From the NCBI RefSeq assembly GCF_004786035.1, contig NZ_CP035088.1:4190001-4254000 (forward strand): a stretch of DNA of 64,000 nt. Reading direction: 5' to 3'. Both the position numbers and the translations under genes were made by a program. The notes beneath the pieces were generated by a model. The model was not told where the DNA came from. It saw nothing but the letters and a program-made list of their open reading frames with translations, and did not search any database. Origin of the DNA: Pseudomonas viciae (GTDB taxonomy: Bacteria; Pseudomonadota; Gammaproteobacteria; Pseudomonadales; Pseudomonadaceae). Shown in pieces: positions 49,501 to 56,563 of the stretch. Position 1 is the stretch's first letter. The number at the start of each line of letters is the position of its first letter.

Positions 49501-50378
49501 TATTGCATCTGTTCGCGCAAGAATTCCACCAACGCCTGCACCGGGCGTGAGCTTTGCCGGTGTTGCGGGTAAACCGCCGACAACGTCAGCGGCTCGGTCT
49601 CAAAGCCCCCCAGCACCTTGATCAATCGACCGTCCTTCAGAGCCTCGCCGACGATGAAGGTTGGCAGATAGGTGACGCCCATTGCGGCAATGGCCGCATC
49701 CCTGAGCAAATCGCCGTTGTTGGCGCGCATGCGTCCACTGACCTCCAACGCCAACGGTTTGCCCGCGCCACCGAATCGCCACTGCACCTGACGGCTGTGA
49801 CCGTAGGGCAGGCAGTCATGATTGCGCAGGTCTTCAGGTCGCTCGGGCGTACCCCGTTGCGCCAGGTAGGCCGGGCTGGCGCAGTACACCCGCTCAATGG
49901 TCGCAATGCGCCGGGCGATCAAGGTCGAATCCTCCAGCACGCCGATCCGTAGCGCCAGATCATACCCCTCCCCCAGCAGGTCCACCGAGCGGTCACTCAA
50001 GTCCACCTCTACGCTGACGTCCTGATAACGCTGCAGAAACAGCGGCAACAGACTGCCCAGGTGCGCCACGGCGAAGGACAGCGGAGCACTGAGGCGAACG
50101 GTGCCGCGGGGTTCGTCGGTCTGGCCGCTGATGCCCTGTTCCACCTGTTCAACTTCGCTGAGCAGCCGCAGCGCCGCTTCGTAATAGCGCTGGCCCAGGG
50201 GCGTGACATCTAACCGCCGCGTCGAGCGATTGAGCAGGCGCACGCCCAGGCGCTGCTCCAGCTCCATGAGCTTGCGGCTGACGAACTGCTTGGACAATCC
50301 CAGCTTGTCCGCCGCTGCAGTGAAACTGCCCGACTCCATGACCTGGGCAAAGATGCGCATTTCTTCGAAGGGGTTCAT
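49500..50378 (-). CDS. LysR-type transcriptional regulator
   Basis: 292 residues from ATG 50378 (MNPFEEMRIFAQVMESGSF). The N-terminal winged helix-turn-helix reads SFTAAADKLGLSKQFVSRKLMELEQRLGVRLLNRSTRR; the substrate domain follows from about 90. It belongs to the common MNPFEDM-type LysR group with unknown inducers. An ATG two codons upstream (50384) is also possible; neither has a strong ribosome site. It is divergent from nothing and shares the 245-base gap with the ycaC-type gene, whose terminator lies there. Confidence 0.9.
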   Translation of the reverse strand: MNPFEEMRIFAQVMESGSFTAAADKLGLSKQFVSRKLMELEQRLGVRLLNRSTRRLDVTPLGQRYYEAALRLLSEVEQVEQGISGQTDEPRGTVRLSAPLSFAVAHLGSLLPLFLQRYQDVSVEVDLSDRSVDLLGEGYDLALRIGVLEDSTLIARRIATIERVYCASPAYLAQRGTPERPEDLRNHDCLPYGHSRQVQWRFGGAGKPLALEVSGRMRANNGDLLRDAAIAAMGVTYLPTFIVGEALKDGRLIKVLGGFETEPLTLSAVYPQHRQSSRPVQALVEFLREQMQ

Positions 50379-50467
50379 TGTCATACCAGAGTGGACAGTC
50401 AGGATGTTCTGTTGGGCATTGTGGTCGGCGTGAGACAGATTGGGAAGGTGTCGCATGTGTCGCCGTC

Positions 50468-50536
50468 ATCGCGAGCAAGCTTTGCGCCCACCTCTGCGCA
50501 GCCGCAAGACCTGTGGGAGCAAAGCTTGTTCGCGAC
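50468..50536. repeat. REP doublet (REPIN-like)
   Basis: Diverged inverted copies at 50468-50491 and 50511-50536 with only a 19-base spacer. The right copy (CTGTGGGAGCAAAGCTTGTT) is closest to the one at 198. It lies between the LysR 5' end and the YcaC-type gene's terminator. Confidence 0.7.
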
Positions 50537-50574
50537 AGCGGTGGATCAGCCTGAAAGAAGTGGATGCCAAGCGC

Positions 50575-50600
50575 AAAAAAACGCCCGCACAAGGCGGGCG
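50575..50600 (-). terminator. terminator of the YcaC-type gene
   Basis: CGCCCGC-ACAAG-GCGGGCG stem (50582-50600). On the minus strand it is followed by a run of seven T, 24 bases after the stop. Confidence 0.88.
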
Positions 50601-50623
50601 TCATTCAGCAGCAACCGTTCAGC

Positions 50624-51253
50624 TTACTTGGCCGTCAGCGCCGAATAGCTGTTCATCAGGTTGCGGTAGTTCGGAATGCGCTGGGACAGCAGGTTGCCCA
50701 GGCCTTCGATGTCGTTGCGCCAGTCTTGCTGCAGCTCACAGGCCACCGAGAACCAGTTCATCATTTGTGCGCCGGCGGCGGTCATGCGCACCCAGGCGGC
50801 CTGTTGCACGGTTTCGTTGAAAGTGCCCGAAGCGTCGGTCACCACAAACACTTCAAAACCTTCAGCCAATGCCGACAGGGTCGGGAATGCCACGCAGACG
50901 TCGGTCACCACGCCGGCAATGATCAACTGCTTGCGACCGGTGGCCTTGATCGCCTTGACGAAGTCTTCGTTGTCCCAGGCATTGATCTGGCCTGGACGTG
51001 GGATGTATGGCGCGTCCGGAAACATTTCCTTGAGTTCCGGTACGATCGGGCCGTTAGGGCCTTTTTCGAAGCTGGTGGTCAGGATGGTCGGCAGTTCGAA
51101 GAATTTCGCCAGGTCAGCCAGGGCCAGCACGTTGTTCTTGAACTCGTTCGGCGAGAAGTCCTGGACCAGGGAAATCAGGCCGGTCTGGTGGTCGACCAGC
51201 AGGACGACCGCGTCTTCCTTGTTCAGGCGTTTGATAGCGGGAACGTTGCTCAT
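50624..51253 (-). CDS. isochorismatase-family hydrolase, YcaC type
   Basis: 209 residues. The cysteine-hydrolase triad is visible as Asp21 (LLVDHQTGL) and Cys120 (VVTDVCVAFPTL), with a Lys expected between (CFEKGPNGP/MFPD region). YcaC proteins form octamers; the true substrate is unsettled. ATG 51253 has AAAGGAG upstream. It is monocistronic, bounded by a REP doublet and its own terminator, but lies next to the amidohydrolase operon and may be related to it by function. Confidence 0.9.
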   Translation of the reverse strand: MSNVPAIKRLNKEDAVVLLVDHQTGLISLVQDFSPNEFKNNVLALADLAKFFELPTILTTSFEKGPNGPIVPELKEMFPDAPYIPRPGQINAWDNEDFVKAIKATGRKQLIIAGVVTDVCVAFPTLSALAEGFEVFVVTDASGTFNETVQQAAWVRMTAAGAQMMNWFSVACELQQDWRNDIEGLGNLLSQRIPNYRNLMNSYSALTAK

Positions 51254-51287
51254 GGGATGACTCCTTTGGGATGGATGTTACGAAACC

Positions 51288-51379
51288 TTGTGGGAGCGGG
51301 CTTGCTCGCGAAAGCGGTGTGTCAGCTTGCGACGTTGTCGGATGTGCCGACGCATTCGCGAGCAAGCCCGCTCCCACAG
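51288..51379. repeat. REP doublet (REPIN-like)
   Basis: Near-perfect inverted copies at 51288-51313 and 51354-51379 of TGTGGGAGCGGGCTTGCTCG. It lies between the amidohydrolase 3' end and the YcaC-type gene. Confidence 0.87.
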
Positions 51380-51399
51380 GGGGATCTGTGTGTAATCAG

Positions 51400-53367
51400 T
51401 CAGAAGGCAAAGCAGGAGCAACCAAACGCGCCCCAGAAGCCTTGGAAATCGCTGACCGGAACGTTCGACAACCGCGCCCGTTCATGGCTGTGGGAGTGCA
51501 CCGTGCACGGACCGCTGCACTGGTGAACCTGCGCCTGCAAGGGCGAGGTCGGGCGCCAGTGGCCCGGGACCTTGACCACCGGCGACCAGTCCGGCAGTAC
51601 CGGTACACTGGCCGGCCCAAGCTTTTCGAAGTCGCCGGCGGCGTACACCACCTTGCCGTCGACCACCGTCAACACGGACTCGATCCACTTGATGGCTTCT
51701 TCCTCGACGCTGAAGAAATCCGCGCTCAGGGCCGCCAGGTCCGCCAGTTGACCGACCTTGATCTGGCCTTTCTTGCCCTGCTCCGAGGAGAACCAGGCGC
51801 TGCCATGGGTGAACAGCTCCAGCGCGGTCAGGCGCGGCAGGCCCTCTTCGTGCAACGAGAGGCCGCCGACCGTGCGGCCGCTGACCATCCAGTACAGCGA
51901 GGTCCAGGGGTTGTAGCTCGACACCCGAGTAGCGTCGGTGCCCGCCCCCACCGGCACACCTTCGGCCAGCATGCGCTTGATCGGTGGCGTGGCTTCGGCG
52001 GCCTTGGCGCCGTAGCGGTCGACAAAATATTCACCCTGAAAGGCCATGCGGTCCTGGATCGCGATACCGCCGCCCAGCGCCCGGACCCGTTCGATGTTCT
52101 TCGGCGTGATGGTCTCGGCGTGGTCGAAAAACCATGGCAGGCCGTTGAACGGGATGTCGCGGTTGACCTTCTCGAACACATCGAGCATGCGGCTGATGGA
52201 CTCGTCATAGGTGGCATGCAGGCGGAACGGCCAGCGCTGCTCCACCAGGTGCCGAACCACCGGTTCCAGATCCTGCTCCATGCCCGGCGGCAGGTCCGGA
52301 CGCGGCTCCAGGAAGTCCTCGAAATCCGCCGCCGAGAACACCAGCATTTCACCGGCGCCGTTGTGCCGCAGGAAATCATCGCCCTGGTGCAATTTGACGC
52401 TGCCGGTCCAGTTCTTGAAGTCGCTGAGTTCTTCCTTGGGCTTCTGGGTGAACAGGTTGTAGGCGATGCGCACCGTCAACTGCTGTTCCCGCGCCAACTG
52501 CTCGATCACCGCGTAATCGTCCGGGTAGTTCTGGAAACCGCCGCCGGCATCGATGGCGCTGGTCAGCCCCAGGCGATTGAGTTCACGCATGAACTGGCGC
52601 GTGGAGTTGACCTGATATTCCAACGGCAACTTCGGTCCCTTGGCCAATGTCGAGTAAAGAATCATCGCGTTAGGCCGCGCCACCAGCATGCCGGTGGGCT
52701 CGCCCTTGCTGTCGCGCACGATCTCGCCACCTGGCGGGTTCGGCGTGTCACGGGTGTAACCGGCCACCCGCAGCGCGGCGCGGTTGAGCAAGGCGCGGTC
52801 ATACAGGTGCAGCACGAACACCGGCGTATCGGGAGCCGCCTGGTTGAGTTCTTCCAGGGTCGGCATGCGTTTTTCGGCGAACTGGAATTCGTTCCAGCCG
52901 CCCACCACGCGCACCCACTGTGGCGTCGGCGTGCGATCTGCCTGGTCCTTGAGCATGCGCAAGGCATCGGCCAGGGACGGTACACCTTCCCAACGCAGTT
53001 CGAGGTTGTAGTTCAGGCCACCACGGATCAGGTGCAAGTGCGAGTCGTTGAGCCCAGGGATGACAGTGCGGCCCTTGAGGTCGATGACTTGGGTGCCGCT
53101 GCCGCGCAGGGCCATGGCCTCGGCGTCGGTGCCCACGGCAATGAACTTGCCCTGGCTGATGGCTACCGCGCTGGCGCGGGGTTTCTCACGGTCGACCGTG
53201 TGGAGTTGACCATTGAATAGAATCAGATCGGCGTTCATCGGATTTCCTTCTGAATGGGAAGAGGCAAAGGACAGGCGGGGCCAGAAAGCCGCCGCCGCGC
53301 TGAGCAGGGATCCGGCGGCCAGTAACTGGCGGCGCAGCGGATCGCTCGGGTCATCTTTATTGGCCAT
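51400..53367 (-). CDS. exported amidohydrolase (YtcJ/AepA-like) with Cys/His tail
   Basis: 655 residues from ATG 53367 (GGAG eight bases upstream). A twin-arginine-like leader PLRRQLLAAGSLLSAAAAF (10-28) comes first. The amidohydrolase_3 body has HLH at 110-112 (NDSHLHLIRGG), FRLHATYDES and WFFDHAETITP metal/substrate histidines, and GAGTDATRV with the catalytic Asp. The last 45 residues are unusual: QCSGPCTVHSHSHERAR and then GAFGCSCFAF. Substrate unknown. A second start at 53238 (MNADLILFNG, with AAGGA) would give a cytoplasmic form. It is the last gene of the LysR-DoxX-ABM-amidohydrolase run. Confidence 0.87.
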   Translation of the reverse strand: MANKDDPSDPLRRQLLAAGSLLSAAAAFWPRLSFASSHSEGNPMNADLILFNGQLHTVDREKPRASAVAISQGKFIAVGTDAEAMALRGSGTQVIDLKGRTVIPGLNDSHLHLIRGGLNYNLELRWEGVPSLADALRMLKDQADRTPTPQWVRVVGGWNEFQFAEKRMPTLEELNQAAPDTPVFVLHLYDRALLNRAALRVAGYTRDTPNPPGGEIVRDSKGEPTGMLVARPNAMILYSTLAKGPKLPLEYQVNSTRQFMRELNRLGLTSAIDAGGGFQNYPDDYAVIEQLAREQQLTVRIAYNLFTQKPKEELSDFKNWTGSVKLHQGDDFLRHNGAGEMLVFSAADFEDFLEPRPDLPPGMEQDLEPVVRHLVEQRWPFRLHATYDESISRMLDVFEKVNRDIPFNGLPWFFDHAETITPKNIERVRALGGGIAIQDRMAFQGEYFVDRYGAKAAEATPPIKRMLAEGVPVGAGTDATRVSSYNPWTSLYWMVSGRTVGGLSLHEEGLPRLTALELFTHGSAWFSSEQGKKGQIKVGQLADLAALSADFFSVEEEAIKWIESVLTVVDGKVVYAAGDFEKLGPASVPVLPDWSPVVKVPGHWRPTSPLQAQVHQCSGPCTVHSHSHERARLSNVPVSDFQGFWGAFGCSCFAF

Positions 53368-53995
53368 GGTCGGACTCCAGGTGTTCATGGGCCTTGGAGG
53401 CTTCCAGCCACGGTGCGAACAGGCGGGTCGCCAGCGGCATGCACACGTACACCACCGAAAGCACGATCGTCACTGTGATCAAGAATGTGGCGACCACGTA
53501 GTTGGAGAGGAACGCGTGGAGCTGCAGTAACGGCCCCCAGATCAGCGGCACCAGCAAGGTGTGCGGCAGGATGACCAGCAGCGTCACCACCGCCTGCTTC
53601 CAACGCGGCGGTGGCGTCGAGGCATCGGCCAACGGGGCGAACCAGAATTCCTTGTGCGGCGCGACTTCGGTCTGGTCGCCGTCGGCCAGCAAGGGCGCGG
53701 CTTCTTCCACCAGGTCCCGGCGTTCGGGGGAATCCAGCCAGCGTTGCATGGCCTCGGTGGAACAGAAACGCAGCACGCAGGTGAACAGCGACAACCCGCC
53801 CAGTTTGCCGCGCACCACGTCCACACCCAGGTGGCCCGGCCATTGACCGGCCACGCGCACGATGCGGCGTAACCAGGCCTCGTACGCCGCGTCCTGGCCG
53901 GCCTTGATCCGGTGCTTGACCACCAGGGTCACGATTTCATCGAAGCCGGGTTTGGCCGGGCTCGCGGGGGATTCAATGGCTTGAGATTCAGACAT
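53357..53995 (-). CDS. antibiotic-biosynthesis-monooxygenase-domain membrane protein
   Basis: 212 residues. Residues about 18-110 read as a dimeric alpha-beta barrel (ABM: VTLVVKHRIKAGQDAAYEAWLRRI, FTCVLRFCSTEAMQRWLDS). Two hydrophobic helices follow (about 135-157 and 165-190). ABM-fold proteins oxidise small aromatics without cofactors, or bind heme; with membrane helices the role here is unknown. Its start overlaps the DoxX 3' end by eight bases, and its 3' end overlaps the amidohydrolase start by 11. GGAG lies nine bases before ATG 53995. Confidence 0.8.
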   Translation of the reverse strand: MSESQAIESPASPAKPGFDEIVTLVVKHRIKAGQDAAYEAWLRRIVRVAGQWPGHLGVDVVRGKLGGLSLFTCVLRFCSTEAMQRWLDSPERRDLVEEAAPLLADGDQTEVAPHKEFWFAPLADASTPPPRWKQAVVTLLVILPHTLLVPLIWGPLLQLHAFLSNYVVATFLITVTIVLSVVYVCMPLATRLFAPWLEASKAHEHLESDHGQ

Positions 53996-54401
53996 GGCGA
54001 AGCACTCCAACAAAACGCGTATTGATTGCCAGGCGCCCGGGCCCGGCGATGAACACGCTGGTAAATATGATCAGCAGCAGCCAGCCGAACTGCCCCTCTT
54101 CCAGGCTCCACTGCGGGTGCACCACCAACAGCGCCACCGCCAGCAGAAACAGGATAGGCAAGCAGGCCAGGCGCACCAGGACACCGGCCATGATCAGCAG
54201 CGGGCACAGCACTTCGGCAAAAATCGCCAGGATCAGGGTCGGCGCCGCGCCGAGGTGAAACGGGTCTTCGATGCGGGTCAGCTCAACGCTGTAGTGCAGC
54301 AGCTTCGGCAGGCCATGGACCCAGAGCAAAAACAGCGCGCCACTCAGGCGCAGGAACAACAAGCCCAGGTCCTGCAACGGGCGTTCATCGGTCATGTTCA
54401 T
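53988..54401 (-). CDS. DoxX-family membrane protein
   Basis: 137 residues with four hydrophobic helices (LGLLFLRLSGALFLLWVHG, TLILAIFAEVLCPLLIMAGV, LPILFLLAVALLVVHP, WLLLIIFTSVFIAGPGRLAI). GPGRLAI near the C-terminus is the DoxX hallmark. DoxX proteins are small quinone-linked or oxidoreductase-associated membrane subunits. GGAG supports ATG 54401; ATG 54395 is the alternative. The start overlaps the LysR stop by four bases. Confidence 0.88.
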   Translation of the reverse strand: MNMTDERPLQDLGLLFLRLSGALFLLWVHGLPKLLHYSVELTRIEDPFHLGAAPTLILAIFAEVLCPLLIMAGVLVRLACLPILFLLAVALLVVHPQWSLEEGQFGWLLLIIFTSVFIAGPGRLAINTRFVGVLRHV

Positions 54402-55345
54402 CGGTGAGCTCCGTCCGGGTCCGCCGAGGCGGCGGCCGGCAGCGGTTGGGACATGTAGGTGGCAATGCGCGAGCGCAGCCAGCGCTCGGCCGGGTCGTTG
54501 TCATGCACGCCGCTCCAGACCATCGACAACTCGGCCGCGTTGATCTCGAACGGCGGATCCTCGGCCCGCAGCGCGCAGCCTTCCACCAGCGCGCAGGCGG
54601 CGTAGTCGGGTACGGTGGCGATCAGTTCGGTGCCGGCCAGCAACGCCCGCAACCCGCTGAATTGCGGCACCGCCAGCACCACTTTGCGGGCCCGGCCGAT
54701 GTGGGCCAGGTCCAGGTCGATGTTGCCGCTCAGGTCGCCCGAGAACGAGACCATGGCGTGGGGCCGCGCGCAGTATTCGTCCAGGGTCAGTGGCCCCGGA
54801 CGTTTGTCGCCGCGCAAGACCTTGCAGGGAATGTCCCGCAGTTTCTTGCGCTTGGCATTGGCCGGCAGGTCGGTGGTGTAACTGACCCCGACGCTGATTT
54901 CACCGCTGGCCAGCAGCGACGACATCAGCAGGAAATTGGCCCGGCGCACCACGACGATGATGCCCGGCGCTTCTTCACGCAGTTGGCTCAGCAACGGTGG
55001 AAACAGGCCGAACTCGGCATCGTCGGACAAGCCGATGCGAAACACATCGCAACTGGTGGACGGATCAAACGCCTTGGCCCGGCTGACCGCGCTGGAAATC
55101 GTGTCCATGGCCGGTTGCAGTTCTTGCAGGATGGCCAGGGCCCGCGGAGTCGGCTCCATGCCGCGACCGTGACGGATCAGCAGCGGGTCATCGAACAGAT
55201 CCCGCAGCCGCCCCAGCGCCGCGCTCACCGCCGGCTGGCCCATGAACAGCTTTTCGGCGACGCGGGTCAGGTTTTTCTCGAACATCAGCGCCTCGAAAAT
55301 CACCAGCAGGTTCATGTCGAGGCGGCGTAAGTCGTTGCGGTTCAT
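54398..55345 (-). CDS. LysR-type regulator, first gene of the amidohydrolase operon
   Basis: 315 residues. The winged HTH is NodD-like (RRLDMNLLVIFEALMFEKNLTRVAEKLFMGQPAVSAALGRL). The substrate domain runs from about 95. The C-terminus ends LPAAASADPDGAHR, a short extension. Unlike most LysR genes it is not divergent from its targets but leads them: DoxX, ABM and amidohydrolase follow with 4-, 8- and 11-base overlaps. It could be autoregulated with the operon. The promoter should lie near the REP doublet at 55366. Confidence 0.92.
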   Translation of the reverse strand: MNRNDLRRLDMNLLVIFEALMFEKNLTRVAEKLFMGQPAVSAALGRLRDLFDDPLLIRHGRGMEPTPRALAILQELQPAMDTISSAVSRAKAFDPSTSCDVFRIGLSDDAEFGLFPPLLSQLREEAPGIIVVVRRANFLLMSSLLASGEISVGVSYTTDLPANAKRKKLRDIPCKVLRGDKRPGPLTLDEYCARPHAMVSFSGDLSGNIDLDLAHIGRARKVVLAVPQFSGLRALLAGTELIATVPDYAACALVEGCALRAEDPPFEINAAELSMVWSGVHDNDPAERWLRSRIATYMSQPLPAAASADPDGAHR

Positions 55346-55365
55346 GGGTGTGAGTCCTATCGATC

Positions 55366-55471
55366 CTGTGGGAGCGGGCTTGCTCGCGAAAGCGGAGTGT
55401 CAGGCGGCGGCAATGTTGACTGTTGCGCCGCCATCGTCGGAACGCCGCCCGGAGCAAGCTCGCTCCCACAG
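55366..55471. repeat. REP doublet (REPIN-like)
   Basis: Left copy 55366-55390 is the full core; right copy 55454-55471 keeps only CTCGCTCCCACAG plus a few bases. It lies between the alpha/beta-hydrolase 3' end and the LysR start. Confidence 0.78.
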
Positions 55472-55483
55472 GTTAGTGCGTGG

Positions 55484-56305
55484 TCAACCCTGGATGAACG
55501 CCAGCAGGTCGGTGTTCAACCGATCCTTGTGGGTATCGGTCAAGCCATGAGGTGCGCCTGGGTAAACCAGCAACTGCGCGTTCTTGAGCAACTTGGCGGC
55601 TGCGATGCCGGCGGTTTCAATGGGGACCACCTGATCGTCATCGCCATGGACCACCAGGGTCGGCACGTCGATGTTGCGCAGGTCTTCGGAAAGATCAGTC
55701 TCCGAGAACGCCTTGATGCAGTCGTAGGTGTTCTTGTGGCCGGCGAGCATGCCTTGCATCCAGAACCAGTCGATCATGCCTTGGGAGACTTTGGCACCCG
55801 GACGGTTGGCGCCGAAAAACGCGCTGGCCACATCTTTGTATAGCTGAGAACGGTCGGCCAGGGAGGCCTGGCGGAAACCGTCGAACACCTCGATGGGCAA
55901 GCCGCCGGGGTTGGTCGCGGTCCTGACCATCAGCGGCGTCACCGCCGAAATCAGCCCGAGTTTGGCAACGCGCGCGGAGCCATGGCGACCGATGTAGCGC
56001 GCCACTTCACCGCCGCCGGTGGAGAAGCCCAGCAGCACTGCATTCTTCAAATCCAGGCGCTCGATCAGCTCGGCCAGGTCATCGGCGTAGGTGTCCATGT
56101 CATTGCCGTCCCACGGCTGGCTGGAGCGCCCGTGGCCACGACGATCATGAGCGATCACCCGGTAGCCGTGGGACGCCAGGAACATCATTTGCGCCTCCCA
56201 ACTGTCCGAGTTCAACGGCCAGCCGTGGCTGAAAACCACCGGTTGACCACTGCCCCAGTCCTTGTAGTAAATCTCGGTGCCGTCGCGGGTAATGAAGGTG
56301 CTCAT
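55484..56305 (-). CDS. alpha/beta hydrolase, non-heme chloroperoxidase type
   Basis: 273 residues. Oxyanion motif HGWP at 27-30, nucleophile Ser95 in [11 protein letters not shown], acid in [11 protein letters not shown] and His in [12 protein letters not shown]: the complete triad. It is close to the cofactor-free haloperoxidase/perhydrolase group that, with acetate, makes peracid; the natural role is more likely ester hydrolysis. ATG 56305 is preceded by AAGGAG. It is divergent from the STAND regulator at 56564 across 258 bases, which makes it a plausible target of that regulator. Confidence 0.92.
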   Translation of the reverse strand: MSTFITRDGTEIYYKDWGSGQPVVFSHGWPLNSDSWEAQMMFLASHGYRVIAHDRRGHGRSSQPWDGNDMDTYADDLAELIERLDLKNAVLLGFSTGGGEVARYIGRHGSARVAKLGLISAVTPLMVRTATNPGGLPIEVFDGFRQASLADRSQLYKDVASAFFGANRPGAKVSQGMIDWFWMQGMLAGHKNTYDCIKAFSETDLSEDLRNIDVPTLVVHGDDDQVVPIETAGIAAAKLLKNAQLLVYPGAPHGLTDTHKDRLNTDLLAFIQG

Positions 56306-56417
56306 GACATGACTCCTTGAGGTGGGTGGATGGCTTTATGGTCCGGCCATGGGGGGCACCTGCGTGAGTTAAACGTTGTTAATTTTTTCGGGACGGGCGT
56401 GTTAATCCCCCCGCTTT

Positions 56418-56447
56418 CGTGGCGAGGGAGCTGGCTCCCTCGCCACG
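56418..56447. repeat. second-type REP palindrome
   Basis: A perfect palindrome with 14-base arms CGTGGCGAGGGAGC around a TG centre. The core GAGGGAGC-GCTCCCTC differs from the other repeats here and resembles the separate REP group III of fluorescens strains as I recall it. It lies in the divergent promoter region of the hydrolase and the STAND regulator. Confidence 0.68.
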
Positions 56448-56563
56448 GGGTTCTATGTTTGGCCAAAAATATGCAAAAGCTCTTCACCGTTGCGCGTGAC
56501 GCAAAACCTGAGGAATATGCTCGGGGATAACCCCTGCACCGGGACCAGAACATTGAGAGCGAC

